Shown here piece after piece: positions 41,992 through 52,317 of a stretch of 64,000 bases of DNA. The stretch is taken from the NCBI GenBank assembly GCA_015522385.1, contig WAMJ01000045.1, positions 1 through 64,000 on the forward strand. The letters are read 5' to 3'. This DNA comes from Candidatus Heimdallarchaeota archaeon (GTDB lineage: Archaea; Asgardarchaeota; Heimdallarchaeia; Heimdallarchaeales; Kariarchaeaceae). The notes under the pieces were generated by a model. It was not told where the DNA came from. It searched no databases and saw only the letters and a program-made list of their open reading frames with translations. Position numbers and translations under genes: made by a program. Numbering within the stretch: the stretch's first letter is position 1; every line of letters starts with the position of its first letter.

Positions 41992-42294
41992 TTACTTCAC
42001 AGGGATCTTGATGACCTCAGGCTGCTTCGGCCTCACGACAAGCTTGAGCAAGCCCAGATCAAAGTTGGCCTCGATGTGGTCGATGTCAGGTTCATCCCTG
42101 AAAACAAAGACCTTTCTGAACCTAATATCACCAGTCTCACCCTTGATGGTGAGCTTATTCTGGAGGAACTTGAGATCAAGGTCCTCTTTGGCAATGCCAG
42201 GGAGTTCTGCAAGGATGGTTATGGAATCATCCTCGTTGTTGTATGAGACCCTTGTCTCCGGTACCCTCCAATTATTGTTGTCGTTGTTGTCCAT
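41992..42294 (-). CDS. Small heat shock protein, Hsp20 (second of three)
   Basis: A 100-residue alpha-crystallin-domain protein with the core ILAELPGIAKEDLDLKF, KLTIKGETG and the LGLLKLVVRP motif, ending in IKIPVK, an IxI/V-type oligomerisation tail. AGGTGA lies four bases before the ATG. It differs clearly from its two neighbours, so the three probably form mixed oligomers or have distinct clients. Confidence 0.9.
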   Translation of the reverse strand: MDNNDNNNWRVPETRVSYNNEDDSITILAELPGIAKEDLDLKFLQNKLTIKGETGDIRFRKVFVFRDEPDIDHIEANFDLGLLKLVVRPKQPEVIKIPVK

Positions 42295-42302
42295 TCAATC
42301 AC

Positions 42303-42656
42303 CTATTTTAATTCAATTCTCTTCTGTTCAGGTACGATCTCCTTGAAGGTCAGGGTCAGTAATCCATCCTTTAGCTCGGCAGAGATCGAGTCCTGATCGA
42401 TGTTGCTGCCGATCTTGAAGGTTGACCTGAACTTCCTGTCCTCCTTCTCGGCCTTGATGCTGATGGTGTTCTCCGACAGAGTGACCTCAAGATCATCCTT
42501 GTCAATTCCAGGTAGTTCGATTCTTGCGACCCACTCTGCTTTTTCTTCGTCATACTTGATGTTGGAGATTGGCTTCCTGAAGGTCTCCATCTCATCAAAG
42601 ATTGTGTTGAAACTTGAGAATACTTCGTCTATGTCTTTCATAACTCTTGATAGCAT
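42303..42656 (-). CDS. Small heat shock protein, Hsp20 (first of three)
   Basis: A 117-residue alpha-crystallin-domain chaperone with the core EWVARIELPGIDKDDLEVTLSENTISIKAEKEDR and the DGLLTLTFKEI motif. ATG 42656 is chosen because GAGGTG ends six bases before it; GTG 42665 and ATG 42662 overlap that site. It heads the hsp20 operon, whose promoter region carries a palindrome at 42674-42696. Confidence 0.9.
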   Translation of the reverse strand: MLSRVMKDIDEVFSSFNTIFDEMETFRKPISNIKYDEEKAEWVARIELPGIDKDDLEVTLSENTISIKAEKEDRKFRSTFKIGSNIDQDSISAELKDGLLTLTFKEIVPEQKRIELK

Positions 42657-42673
42657 GTTCATCACCTCTGTGT

Positions 42674-42696
42674 GGTATTATAGGTATAATACCTAT
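42674..42696 (-). promoter_or_regulatory. Palindromic operator candidate at the hsp20 promoter
   Basis: Two overlapping inverted repeats: GGTATTAT-AGGT-ATAATACC (42674-42693) and ATAGGTAT-A-ATACCTAT (42680-42696). They lie 18-40 bp before the start codon, over the expected TATA and transcript-start region. This is the position where a dimeric repressor would block transcription, as with archaeal heat-shock regulators such as Phr, which is named only as an analogy. Confidence 0.65.
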
Positions 42697-42834
42697 CATA
42701 CCATTCTCACCATTCCATATAAATTTTTTGTTGTAATATCAAACAATGCACTGATTTTATTTGAAATAGTGCAATAGTCCACACCAGTGCACAGGAATAG
42801 AGTGAAATTGAAGCGAATGTCTACCTATTGAGAT

Positions 42835-45111
42835 TTACATGTATGAGTCGAGGTTCTTGTGACGTAACGAATTGACCTTACCTCGGAGATTGTCCGCCAT
42901 GTTATCGAAAGCTTTGACAAGATCTGGATTCATTGAGGGACCTGTCTTCTTTAGAGCTTCCCTGAAATGCTCTACTGTGACAATCCTGTTCGTGATGTCC
43001 TCCCTCAGAGCGAGCATCGCTGCTTCCCGGCATAGGTTCTCAAGGTCAGCGCCCACATAGTAATTCGTCTCTTTAGCTATGGCATCGAGATCGACGTTAT
43101 CTGCTAGTGGCATGCCCCTAGTATGAACTTCAAGGATTTTTCGCCGAGCTTCAACATTGGGAGTAGGGATATATACCAGACGGTCGAATCTGCCTGGTCT
43201 GATGATCGCGGGATCCAGAAGTTCGGGTCTATTTGTAGCTCCTATGACCAGAACCCGTCCCTTCTTATCGATCCCATCGAGTTCAGTGAGGAATTGATTG
43301 ATGATCCTGTCAACTGGATTCTCTGCAGATGAGCTCCGAATCCTCATCAATGAGTCGACCTCGTCGAAGAAGATAACCGTTGGAGCCATGGCTCTTGCTC
43401 GCCTGAAGATGTCCCGGATTGCTTTCTCGGTCTCTCCGAACCATTTACTCGCGAGCTCGGGTCCGCGTATCGGGATGAAGTTGCTCTGGGACTCATTCGC
43501 CACTGCCTTTGCGAGTAGAGTTTTACCAGTCCCTGGGGGACCGAAGAGCAGAACACCGGAAGGGGGGGAGATCCCCATCTCGTCAAATGCCTCAGGGTGT
43601 TGTAAAGGCCACTCAACTGACTCCTTTAGCTCCTGTCGTTGCCCGTCCAGTCCACCGATATCCTCCCATCTTGTGTCGGGGATATCTGCGATGATCTCTT
43701 TCATAGCAGAGGGTTCGACGAACTTCAGAGCCTCCTCGAAGTCTTTCTGACTGAGTCGGAGGGCATTAATGAGGTTGGTCGGGAGCTCCTCGCGCAGGTC
43801 TATACTGGGGAGTATCCTCCTAAAAGCCTGAATTGAGGCCTGCTTGACCACCATTGTGAGGTCAGCTCCGAGGAATCCCTTGGTCCTTCGTGCTATAGAG
43901 CTTAGATCCAGATCCGGTTCTGTCGGGATGTTCCTAGATAGGATGAGCAGGATCTCCTCCCTGTCGTTGGTATCGGGAGCGGACATCTGCACCTCGACGT
44001 CCAGACGTCCAGGTCTTCGGAACGCAGGATCAATCTCTTCCGGTCGACTGGAGGTCCCTATCACCAGAATGGACTCGCTCTCCTTGATGTTGTCTATCTC
44101 CTGAAGGAGAAGCGTAGTTATCCTACGGGTGATCTCGCTGGTCGTCATCTTGTCACGATTGTTTGCGATCAGATCGATGTCATCTATCAGAACGATGGAA
44201 GGTGCCTTGATTTTCGCCTCCCTGAAGTAACGTTTGATCTGCCTCTCGGACTCTGCGAGATCAGTGGTCAGAATACTGGAGACATCGACCATAATGGTCG
44301 TAACCTGTGACTCACTTGCCACGGTTCGGGCAAGTAGGCTCTTCCCAACCCCTGATGGACCGGAGATCAACACACCCTTGGGGAACTTTATATTGATGGG
44401 TTTGAAGAAGTCAGGGTTTCTCAGCGGGAGCTCTATCAGTTCGTGAATTCGCTTCTTCTGCTTCCAGTACCCACCGAAGTCCTCGTAGGTGAGGGTTCCG
44501 ACGCCCTTAATCAAGAGCTGAGGAGAATGCTCTTTGATGACAATCTGGGTATCAGGACCGATCTGGATCATCCCGTTGGGCTCGACGTCAGTGACGAGAA
44601 ATCTGCACTCCTGATCAGTCAGGAGCTCCTTCATCTCGCTTCCCTCATTCTCGCTGACGTGCTTTAACGTCATCTCCAAAACGTCAAGTGTGGTCAGCGG
44701 GACACCGAGTAGCTGGTGCTTGTCTTCCTCGGTGATCTTGGTCTGTACTTTATGAAGGGGTTGCAGAACTACTTTCTGCCCCTTCTTGATCGCGGTCTTG
44801 TCAATCCTCACGACAGAGTTGAGGGAGCATTCTATAGATGCACGGAGTAGTCCGTCCATGGTAATAAACCCTTCTACCCGCTGTTCATTCCACTCGTCAT
44901 CCCACCTATTGGATGGTGTGCTCGTCAATGGCATTCCAGGAACCTCCTTCTTCAGTGCCTTAACGATGGCGGGGGTTCTCTTCCTCTCCGATATGATCTC
45001 GATGATCTCATCCTCGAAGAAGTTGAAGGATTTCATGACATCAGGGGTTAGTCTAACAATGCGTCTCCCAATATCCTCCGGGGGTGCATGGACTACTTTT
45101 AGGTGAACCAA
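42835..45111 (-). CDS. Cdc48/VCP-type AAA ATPase with divergent D1
   Basis: A 758-residue unfoldase of the Cdc48/VAT family that extracts and unfolds proteins for the proteasome and membrane quality control. The N-terminal substrate domain (about 1-200) is followed by D1 with Walker A GPSGVGKS (251-258) and a second AAA domain with Walker A GPPGTGKT (524-531), Walker B FFDEVD (D583, E584) and the pore-loop segment SKWFGETEK. In D1 the Walker B glutamate is Asp (D310, D311 in IDDID) and the aromatic pore loop is replaced by [12 protein letters not shown], so D1 may bind but hydrolyse poorly. It starts with TTG. It lies beside the hsp20 operon, making a protein-quality-control pair. Confidence 0.93.
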   Translation of the reverse strand: MVHLKVVHAPPEDIGRRIVRLTPDVMKSFNFFEDEIIEIISERKRTPAIVKALKKEVPGMPLTSTPSNRWDDEWNEQRVEGFITMDGLLRASIECSLNSVVRIDKTAIKKGQKVVLQPLHKVQTKITEEDKHQLLGVPLTTLDVLEMTLKHVSENEGSEMKELLTDQECRFLVTDVEPNGMIQIGPDTQIVIKEHSPQLLIKGVGTLTYEDFGGYWKQKKRIHELIELPLRNPDFFKPINIKFPKGVLISGPSGVGKSLLARTVASESQVTTIMVDVSSILTTDLAESERQIKRYFREAKIKAPSIVLIDDIDLIANNRDKMTTSEITRRITTLLLQEIDNIKESESILVIGTSSRPEEIDPAFRRPGRLDVEVQMSAPDTNDREEILLILSRNIPTEPDLDLSSIARRTKGFLGADLTMVVKQASIQAFRRILPSIDLREELPTNLINALRLSQKDFEEALKFVEPSAMKEIIADIPDTRWEDIGGLDGQRQELKESVEWPLQHPEAFDEMGISPPSGVLLFGPPGTGKTLLAKAVANESQSNFIPIRGPELASKWFGETEKAIRDIFRRARAMAPTVIFFDEVDSLMRIRSSSAENPVDRIINQFLTELDGIDKKGRVLVIGATNRPELLDPAIIRPGRFDRLVYIPTPNVEARRKILEVHTRGMPLADNVDLDAIAKETNYYVGADLENLCREAAMLALREDITNRIVTVEHFREALKKTGPSMNPDLVKAFDNMADNLRGKVNSLRHKNLDSYM

Positions 45112-45207
45112 ATCTAATCATAACAAAATTTTGTTTGCCAATTATTAAAACTGCCTATCACGGAAAATTTCGATTTTACACGAATCACTGATAATTCTGT
45201 ATGTAGA

Positions 45208-46047
45208 TTATTCCCAGTTTGGTTTCCTACGTTCTAGGTACGCGGAAATGCCCTCTTGAGCGTCCTTCGAGGCAAAGAGCCGATTCTGTAGCTCACGCTC
45301 AAGGGTCAGGCCTTCATGGAGCGACATCTGTGAACCGGAGACAACTGATCTCTTGATAAGTCCAGACGCCATCTTGGGCCCATTTGCAATTTTATTAACA
45401 TACTCCATGACTTTCTCCTCAAAAACATCAGAGTCATAAACATAGTCGACAAGTTTGAGTTCAAAAGCCTCATCTGGAGTGAGAAGCCTACCGGTGATCA
45501 TGAGGTCGATGGCTCGGGAATTACCCACAATCCTGCACAGTCTCTGTGTACCACCCGTTCCAGGGAGTACTCCCAGATTAATCTCAGGAAGACCAAGTTT
45601 GTACTCTTTCTCCGGGTTCGGTGACCTGGCCATGAACCTGATGTCAGCTGCGAGGGCGATCTCCAGACCACCACCCACCGTGTGACCGTTGAGAGCAGCG
45701 ATGACTACTTTTGGAGTCTGTTCCAGCTTGAGCAACACCTCGTTGCCGTGGAGGCAGAAGTTGCCCTTTGACCCAGTGGAGCAGGCCAGAAGATAGCTGA
45801 TCTCTGCACCAGCGCTGAATGCCCCTGGTTCCCTGTTCCTGATAAGGATGGTGACAACCTCGTCGTCGAACCGAGCTTGGTTAATCGCACGGTCCATCTG
45901 GACGAAGAACTCATGGGAGTAGGTGTTCATCTTCCTGTTGTTGGTCAGCTCGATAATCCCCAACCTTCCCTCCTTCTTGAATTCGACGAGGCTGACGTTG
46001 TCTGAGTCGATGTACGTTGCACCTGGTGTCTTTAGTAAGTCTACCAT
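45208..46047 (-). CDS. Enoyl-CoA hydratase/isomerase family protein
   Basis: A 279-residue crotonase-fold enzyme that would hydrate 2-enoyl-CoA in beta-oxidation or branched-chain acyl-CoA breakdown. The oxyanion-hole segment is GAFSAGAEI, the first catalytic glutamate is in GGGLEIALAADI and the second in GLPEINLGVLPGTGG, so hydratase activity is likely. The C-terminal YLERRKPNW is typical. The minus-strand TATA-like CATTATAAAC (46068-46077) lies about 26 bp before its ATG. No dehydrogenase domain is fused. Confidence 0.91.
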   Translation of the reverse strand: MVDLLKTPGATYIDSDNVSLVEFKKEGRLGIIELTNNRKMNTYSHEFFVQMDRAINQARFDDEVVTILIRNREPGAFSAGAEISYLLACSTGSKGNFCLHGNEVLLKLEQTPKVVIAALNGHTVGGGLEIALAADIRFMARSPNPEKEYKLGLPEINLGVLPGTGGTQRLCRIVGNSRAIDLMITGRLLTPDEAFELKLVDYVYDSDVFEEKVMEYVNKIANGPKMASGLIKRSVVSGSQMSLHEGLTLERELQNRLFASKDAQEGISAYLERRKPNWE

Positions 46048-46147
46048 AACTCATCTCATGAGTGGGAGTTTATAATGCTTTCACCCTCAGAAAAGCCCCT
46101 CGGACGCTGAATAAGCAATACAAGATATAGTTTTCTACCCGAGCAAC

Positions 46148-46156
46148 ATTTTAGTA
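46148..46156 (+). promoter_or_regulatory. TATA box for the GNAT gene
   Basis: ATTTTAGTA centred 26 bp before ATG 46178. Confidence 0.45.
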
Positions 46157-46177
46157 GGACGAGAAACTCACAGACAT

Positions 46178-46609
46178 ATGGTAGTAGACGCAGAGATTCG
46201 TCCACTCGACGTGAGTGACATCGACAAGGTATCAGAGATTTACAAGAAGGTGACGAAGAGCGACAAACTGGAGTCCGAGAGACTACTCATGCAGATCGAT
46301 AACTCCTTGGCAAGCCTCGGGGCAGAGAAAAATGGCGAACTCATCGGTTTCATCATCGGAGGCGTCCTTGAGGATGCTTTTGGAACAATGGAGAAGGTCG
46401 GTCTGATCAACATGATTGGAATTGATCCTGCATTCAGCGGTGAGGGTCTTGGGAAGAAATTGGGAGAGGAGATCATCTCACACTTCCAAGGACTGGGAAT
46501 TAGGAAGATCAGGACAATCGTCAGGGATACGGACGAGTCCCTTCAGCGGTATTTCTCCTCTATTGGTATGCAGAAGGTTGACTGGTCGGTCTTTGAGGTA
46601 AATGTATAG
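46178..46609 (+). CDS. GNAT family N-acetyltransferase
   Basis: A 143-residue acetyltransferase with the CoA-binding motif DPAFSGEGLGKKLGEEIISHF and the closing RKIRTIVRDTDESLQRYFSSIGMQKVD. The acceptor is unknown. It is not closely similar to the GNAT protein at 22209. A TATA-like ATTTTAGTA (46148-46156) is 26 bp before the ATG, so it has its own promoter. Confidence 0.84.
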   Translation: MVVDAEIRPLDVSDIDKVSEIYKKVTKSDKLESERLLMQIDNSLASLGAEKNGELIGFIIGGVLEDAFGTMEKVGLINMIGIDPAFSGEGLGKKLGEEIISHFQGLGIRKIRTIVRDTDESLQRYFSSIGMQKVDWSVFEVNV

Positions 46610-46656
46610 GAATATAGATTACAATTAAGAATAGATTTGAATAACTTGTCCTATTG

Positions 46657-48807
46657 TTATTTCCTCTTCTTCAGGAGGACGATGACCGCTAGTCCAAATA
46701 CTAACGGAGTAACGGAGAAGGGTAGACCTGCAGCTTCTGAAGAGAGAGAAGATGTCGAGGACTGGATCTCTGGTGTCAGAGTGACATCTGGAATAAACCT
46801 GTCTACCACTACATCAGGTGTCCATTCACCGAGGTCAATATAGGCATCCACACTCGCATGGTCACTGCCTTCAGAGGCACTCCGCGTATCCCCAGTGGTT
46901 GAATTCAGGAGTTTGCCACTGAAGTACTGATTGGTGAAGATGTAGTCTATCCTTGAGCCGAATGGGAGGTAACTCACACCAGGATCATCAGGATTAAGAG
47001 ATCTAAACACGTCTGTGAATGTATGAACCTTTGAGGCCTTAGGATGTGAGGCGTTAATTAGCATCTCAATGGGCTCAGTTCCTAGGTCATTTGGTCCATT
47101 TGCATCTGTATCTTCAGGCGACTCGGAGTTCATGTCACCCAAGTAGACAATCGGTATGTCACCCAGATCATCCATGAAATTAATAATTGCCTCCTGCTCA
47201 TTAGCTCGTGGTATTTTTCCGCTGGGGCAACACGTGAGATGCCCACCTATTAGCGATACATCAGTAGAACCTACCTTGAGTGTAGTAGCCAAGAACGGTA
47301 GCGGGATGTTGACAGTTGAACCCGTATCTGATTTCAGGGAATCCAGCTTCTGCGGAGATTCGAACTCAAATCTTGAAATGAGAGTAATTCCATTCCACGC
47401 GTTGTCTATACCTTGTAGGGTATATGCACTGTAAGGAGCCTCGTCGATGAAGTAAGTATTCAACTCCGTGACCACCTTGTTAAGCAGGAAATCATTATCG
47501 TCGTCGAAGTTCCCAGATTCAACAAGTAAAAGAACATCAGGGTTCTCCTCCTTGACCACTGAGAACCATTCGGGGAAAATACCACTTTCCTTGATATTGT
47601 ATGTCATGAACTTAGCGGTTGACCGAAGTGTTGGTTTGAAGTCATGATCTACCCGATAGACGTGGATGGCCTCAGCCGTGTTACCACTTGTGTCGGTCAC
47701 AACTATCCTGACCTCATGAGGACCCTCGGAGACCTTTGAGCTGTCGAATCCGTAATAGAGGCTATTGGAAACCAGCTCTCCGTCGAAGTAGAATTCAATC
47801 GAAGCTATTCCGAAAGGATCCTTCGCTTCAGCAGCTACCGGTACCAGTCCTGTCACAGTCGCGAGATCCCTCGGGAACAGGATTTCGAGCTGTGGTGGAT
47901 CGTTGTCAGGCAAGTCGATCACGATCTCACCAGCTGCCTTAACCGTCTCCTCATTCATGAGGTCAAGCAGGTTCTCGAACATCAGAGGATCCTGTGCATC
48001 TGAATCGCCGTAGTCAAAGTCTGACCACATGGTCGTTCCGAACACAGCAATCCTGTCCTGATCAGCGCCTGAACCGACGGTCTCATAGGTTGCCAGTGGG
48101 ATACTGTCACCACCAGTACCGTCATCAGTGTTATCGTAGATCTTCTCGGGAGGAGATCCACTCTCATCACTCTGATATGCCTTTGCTTCCGCGAAGGCAA
48201 GGACATCCGCCGTACTAGAAGGGAGGATAGAACTGGGACTGAAGAAGCTAACTATATCTACTCCAGAAAACACCTTTCCGTAGTCCTTGTTGAAGTTATT
48301 CGTGTCGACGTACCACGGTTGCCAAGCGTTGCTGTCAGTTGTGTAGATGTTGTCATCCTGCACTCTTGTCGTAGTGCTGAGATTTCCAAGGATGTCATTG
48401 ATGCCCTCATAATTAGGCATGCTGAAGTCACCTCTGGACGCAAGGATTAGGTTACGGGATCCTCCGTCGAACCAGGACTTGATGGCATCGACATCCGCAC
48501 TGCTGATGTTGCCGAACGGTGCTGACATCACGAAGTAGTGGGCGAATCCCAGACCCTCGGAAAAGCTTGTAAAGTTACTCACGTATCTTACCACATAACC
48601 CTTGTTCTCGAGGTTGGACTTGATCTGCACCATACCGCTAGGGGTGTAGTCGTTATCATGGCTGTCGTCGATCAGAACCACTCCTTTCACCTCACTCTCC
48701 TTCGGAATCACCGGAGGGTAGGGTACCTTGTTACTCTCTGCACTCTGAGCGAGAGGTACAACCGATAATACCAGAAGTACCATTAGTATAGGAAGATGTA
48801 TCTTCAT
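46657..48807 (-). CDS. Exported protein with ThuA-like, Ig-like and endonuclease/phosphatase-fold domains
   Basis: A 716-residue surface protein. A signal peptide (1-22) precedes a ThuA-like domain (about 40-290, starting VKGVVLIDDSHDNDY), an Ig-like domain (about 305-385) and a complete EEP catalytic domain (about 395-660) with N404, E430, H523, D558/N560 in GDMNSE, D621 and D649/H650. As in the 22691 protein, the catalytic histidine is followed by a Cys-Cys pair (C526, C527). A stalk and a C-terminal membrane helix with KKRK follow. The N-terminal part is related to the protein at 14255 and the C-terminal part to that at 22691, so it looks like a fusion of the two. It probably acts on extracellular nucleic acid or phosphoester. 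Confidence 0.82.
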   Translation of the reverse strand: MKIHLPILMVLLVLSVVPLAQSAESNKVPYPPVIPKESEVKGVVLIDDSHDNDYTPSGMVQIKSNLENKGYVVRYVSNFTSFSEGLGFAHYFVMSAPFGNISSADVDAIKSWFDGGSRNLILASRGDFSMPNYEGINDILGNLSTTTRVQDDNIYTTDSNAWQPWYVDTNNFNKDYGKVFSGVDIVSFFSPSSILPSSTADVLAFAEAKAYQSDESGSPPEKIYDNTDDGTGGDSIPLATYETVGSGADQDRIAVFGTTMWSDFDYGDSDAQDPLMFENLLDLMNEETVKAAGEIVIDLPDNDPPQLEILFPRDLATVTGLVPVAAEAKDPFGIASIEFYFDGELVSNSLYYGFDSSKVSEGPHEVRIVVTDTSGNTAEAIHVYRVDHDFKPTLRSTAKFMTYNIKESGIFPEWFSVVKEENPDVLLLVESGNFDDDNDFLLNKVVTELNTYFIDEAPYSAYTLQGIDNAWNGITLISRFEFESPQKLDSLKSDTGSTVNIPLPFLATTLKVGSTDVSLIGGHLTCCPSGKIPRANEQEAIINFMDDLGDIPIVYLGDMNSESPEDTDANGPNDLGTEPIEMLINASHPKASKVHTFTDVFRSLNPDDPGVSYLPFGSRIDYIFTNQYFSGKLLNSTTGDTRSASEGSDHASVDAYIDLGEWTPDVVVDRFIPDVTLTPEIQSSTSSLSSEAAGLPFSVTPLVFGLAVIVLLKKRK

Positions 48808-48864
48808 TGTGTCGGCATATGTCGTGCAGTATTTAAGGATTGTAGATTGTTGGTATACTCAAGA

Positions 48865-51800
48865 TCAGAGGTTTCTCCTGTACTCTCCACCTACCCTATA
48901 GAGCGCTGAGCTTATCTGTCCGAGAGAGCAGAACTGGACCGTGTCTAAGAGCTCCTCGAAGATATTACCACCAGATACTGCTACTTTCTGCAATCTCTCC
49001 AGAGCAGGGATCGACTTGTCCTCATGTTTCTTCTGGAATTCACGGAGCCGGTCTATCTGCATCCTCTTCTCCTCAGGAGTCGCACGGATAAGCTCATTGA
49101 CCTCTAAGACATTGTCCCCTCTATTGGGATTGAGGAAGGTGTTGACACCTATGATGGGGAGTTTTCCGCTCATCTTGAGGTGCTCGTAGTACATTGACTC
49201 CTCTTGGATCTTCCCTCTTTGGTACTGTGTCTCCATTGCACCAAGTACACCCCCTCTCTCGCTGATCCTCTCGAACTCTGAGAGAACTGCTTCCTCGACC
49301 AACTCTGTGAGTTCCTGCAGGATGAAGGAACCTTGGTTGGGGTTCTCGTTCTTCGCACCACCGAACTCACGGTTAATGATCAACTGGATGGCCATAGCTC
49401 TTCTCACAGATTCTTCAGTGGGGGTTGTCACGGCTTCATCATATGCATTGGTGTGTAGTGAGTTGCAGTTGTCGTAAATTGCAAGAAGTGCTTGGAGAGT
49501 AGTTCGGATGTCGTTAAAATCGACCTCCTGAGCATGAAGACTCCGCCCACTGGTCTGAATGTGATACTTAAGCATCTGACTACGCTTACTTGCTCCGTAC
49601 TTCTCCTTAAGAGCGATAGACCAGATCCGACGGGCAACTCTCCCGATGACAGAGTACTCTGGGTCTAGACCATTGGAGAAGAAGAACGAGAAGTTAGGAG
49701 CGAAGTCATCGATGTCCATGCCCCTGGACTTGTAGTATTCCAGATATGTAAAGCCATTGGCAAGGGTAAATGCGGTTTGTGAGATCGGATTAGCTCCTGC
49801 CTCTGCAATGTGGTATCCCGAGATTGACACCGAGTAGTAGTTCCTGACATTGTTGTCGATGAAGAATTGCTGGACATCGCCCATCATCCTGAGGGAGAAG
49901 TCAGTTGAGTATATGCAGGTGTTCTGAGCCTGATCCTCTTTCAGAATATCGGCCTGAACAGTACCTCTCACCTGCGAGAAGGTATACGTCCTGATCTCTT
50001 CATATTTATCATCTGGAATAAGCTTACGAATTTCATCCCATGCCTTGAGTTCAGGTGTCTTGTCATCGACCACCCATTGTTCTCCCTTGTGCACGTCGAA
50101 TCCGTAACGTCCATCCCCAGTCCTCACGTAGGCTTCTGCAGGAGATAGAAGATTATTGTCCACCACCCATTTCCTGCATTGCTGTCTGACTGCTGCGTTG
50201 AAGAAGAATGCGAGCATGATGGGGGCAGGTCCGTTAATCGTCATGCTCACGGACGTCTTGGGATCGCACAGGTTAAATCCAGCGTACAGCCTCTCCATAT
50301 CCTCGATAGTACAGATGGATACTCCTGATTCACCTACCTTCCCGTAGATGTCAGGTCTCTCATGTGGATCCTCACCGTAAAGTGTGACAGAGTCAAAAGC
50401 TGTGGACAACCGAGCTGCGGGTTGACCCTTGGACACGTAATGGAACCTCTTGTTCGTCCTCTCGGGTGGCCCCTCTCCAGCGAACATCCGCGTGGGATCC
50501 TCACCCGTTCTCTTGAAAGGATACACTCCTGCTGTGAACGGGAAGCTACCCGGGACATTTTCGAGCAAAACCCACTCAAGTATCTCTCCCCAATCCTTGA
50601 ACTGTGGTAATGCGACCTTGGTTACCCTCGTCCCTGAAAGTGAGGTTGTGAAGGTAGGGACCTTGATCTCCCTGCCTCTGACCTTGTAGACGAAATTATC
50701 AGCTTCGTAGAGTTCCTTGAAGGAGTCCCAGTTCTCTATGATATCGAGATTATCGGGAGTGATCATTGCCTTGATGTCCTCAATTTGCTTGTCGAAGATT
50801 TCAGCGATTTTAGATGAGGGTGAGAGTATCTTCTTGCTCTCCATAAGGTGCCAGAGTTTCCGGGCATACTCCGCTTGTGTTCTGGCCCAGTCTTTATACT
50901 CCCTGATGGTCTCGCTGATCTCTGCAAGGTACCTAACTCTTTGGGGAGGAATGATATAGCTCCTATTCGAGTTTCCAATAGGAAGGTTGATCTTCTCCTT
51001 AAGTGTCGACTTAAAGCCTTTGAACCTCTCATCAACAACCTCCATCAATTTCACATAGAGTGAGTTCACACCAGCATCGTTGAACTGTGAGGCCATGGTG
51101 CCAAAGACAGGGATCTCCTCGTCTGGAACTTTCTCGGTATCGAAAAGTTTCCTCGATCTTCGATACTGCTTTCTGACATCCCTCAGTGCATCCTCTGCAC
51201 CTCTCCTTTCAAACTTATTGATAGCAATGAGATCTGCGTAGTCAATCATGTCTATCTTCTCGAGCTGACTTGCCGCTCCGTAATCCGTGGTCATGACGTA
51301 TATACTGATGTCGGCGAGGTCTATAATCTCACTCCCGGACTGCCCTATCCCTGCCGACTCCACAATGATGAGGTCGTATCCCGCAGCCTTGCAGATGTCA
51401 ATTGCAGGTCGGGCTGCCTCACTCGTGGCCAAGTTGGCCCTTCTCGTCGCCAGAGACCTCATGTAAACGTTGTCCGAGTGACTGAGAGAGTTCATCCTGA
51501 TCCGATCTGCGAGGAGAGCACCACCAGTCTTCCTCTTGGAGGGATCGATTGAGATCGCGGCAATGCTCTTGTCAGGGAAGTCCATCAGGAAGCGGCGGAT
51601 CAACTCATCTGTTAGTGATGACTTACCTGCACCCCCCGTTCCGGTGATTCCGACTATGGGAACTGTCTTTTTCTTGGCGATCTTGCTGATCTTTTCCATT
51701 TCGGAATTCTTCTCACCGATCTCTGCGATTGTAATAAGCCCAGCAGTTCCAAGCCATTTCTGCTCCATCGTCGCTTTGTCAAAGTCCACGTACTGATGGA

Positions 51801-52257
51801 AGTCTTTGGTTGAGAAATCACATTCACGGAGGATATGGTTGATCATCCCCTGTAATCCCATCTGGCGCCCGTCGTCTGGTGAGAAGATCTTGTTTATGCC
51901 ATATGCCTCCAGTTCTTTGATCTCATCGGGAACGATGACTCCTCCTCCCCCTCCAAAAATCTTGATGTGGGATGCTCCGAATTCTGCCAGCAGATCCTTC
52001 ATGTACTTGAAGAACTCCATGTGACCACCTTGGTAGGAGGAAATGGCTATCCCTTGAGCATCCTCCTGAATTGCAGTGACCACAATATCCCTCACGGAAC
52101 GGTTATGCCCCAAGTGTATAACCTCCGCACCGGAGTCCTGAAGGAGTCTCCTCATGAGGTTAATAGAGGCATCGTGCCCGTCAAAGAGCGATGCTGCAGT
52201 GATTATACGAATGGGGTGCTTGGAATGATAAACGGGTTCTTCTTCGTAGGTCTGCAT
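48865..52257 (-). CDS. icmF: Fused isobutyryl-CoA mutase (IcmF) with B12, G-protein and mutase domains
   Basis: An 1130-residue single-chain B12 mutase. The N-terminal B12 domain has D26-x-H28 in FDGHDASI and the GGGGG turn near 102-106. A MeaB-type GTPase domain follows with Walker [10 protein letters not shown] (206-214) and NKFE. The mutase barrel starts near 530. Two substrate residues fit IcmF rather than methylmalonyl-CoA mutase: F581 in GVYPFKR (Tyr in the latter) and Q778 in DQAQNT (Arg in the latter). It would interconvert isobutyryl-CoA and n-butyryl-CoA; related enzymes also accept isovaleryl or pivalyl-CoA. The built-in G domain protects and loads the cofactor. It fits valine or fatty-acid breakdown with the enoyl-CoA hydratase and acyl-CoA dehydrogenase genes nearby. 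Confidence 0.93.
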   Translation of the reverse strand: MQTYEEEPVYHSKHPIRIITAASLFDGHDASINLMRRLLQDSGAEVIHLGHNRSVRDIVVTAIQEDAQGIAISSYQGGHMEFFKYMKDLLAEFGASHIKIFGGGGGVIVPDEIKELEAYGINKIFSPDDGRQMGLQGMINHILRECDFSTKDFHQYVDFDKATMEQKWLGTAGLITIAEIGEKNSEMEKISKIAKKKTVPIVGITGTGGAGKSSLTDELIRRFLMDFPDKSIAAISIDPSKRKTGGALLADRIRMNSLSHSDNVYMRSLATRRANLATSEAARPAIDICKAAGYDLIIVESAGIGQSGSEIIDLADISIYVMTTDYGAASQLEKIDMIDYADLIAINKFERRGAEDALRDVRKQYRRSRKLFDTEKVPDEEIPVFGTMASQFNDAGVNSLYVKLMEVVDERFKGFKSTLKEKINLPIGNSNRSYIIPPQRVRYLAEISETIREYKDWARTQAEYARKLWHLMESKKILSPSSKIAEIFDKQIEDIKAMITPDNLDIIENWDSFKELYEADNFVYKVRGREIKVPTFTTSLSGTRVTKVALPQFKDWGEILEWVLLENVPGSFPFTAGVYPFKRTGEDPTRMFAGEGPPERTNKRFHYVSKGQPAARLSTAFDSVTLYGEDPHERPDIYGKVGESGVSICTIEDMERLYAGFNLCDPKTSVSMTINGPAPIMLAFFFNAAVRQQCRKWVVDNNLLSPAEAYVRTGDGRYGFDVHKGEQWVVDDKTPELKAWDEIRKLIPDDKYEEIRTYTFSQVRGTVQADILKEDQAQNTCIYSTDFSLRMMGDVQQFFIDNNVRNYYSVSISGYHIAEAGANPISQTAFTLANGFTYLEYYKSRGMDIDDFAPNFSFFFSNGLDPEYSVIGRVARRIWSIALKEKYGASKRSQMLKYHIQTSGRSLHAQEVDFNDIRTTLQALLAIYDNCNSLHTNAYDEAVTTPTEESVRRAMAIQLIINREFGGAKNENPNQGSFILQELTELVEEAVLSEFERISERGGVLGAMETQYQRGKIQEESMYYEHLKMSGKLPIIGVNTFLNPNRGDNVLEVNELIRATPEEKRMQIDRLREFQKKHEDKSIPALERLQKVAVSGGNIFEELLDTVQFCSLGQISSALYRVGGEYRRNL

Positions 52258-52317
52258 TGGAATCTCTATTTAAGCTCTCTATGGGTGCAATAATAACAGT
52301 TTCTCTAATGGATATCC

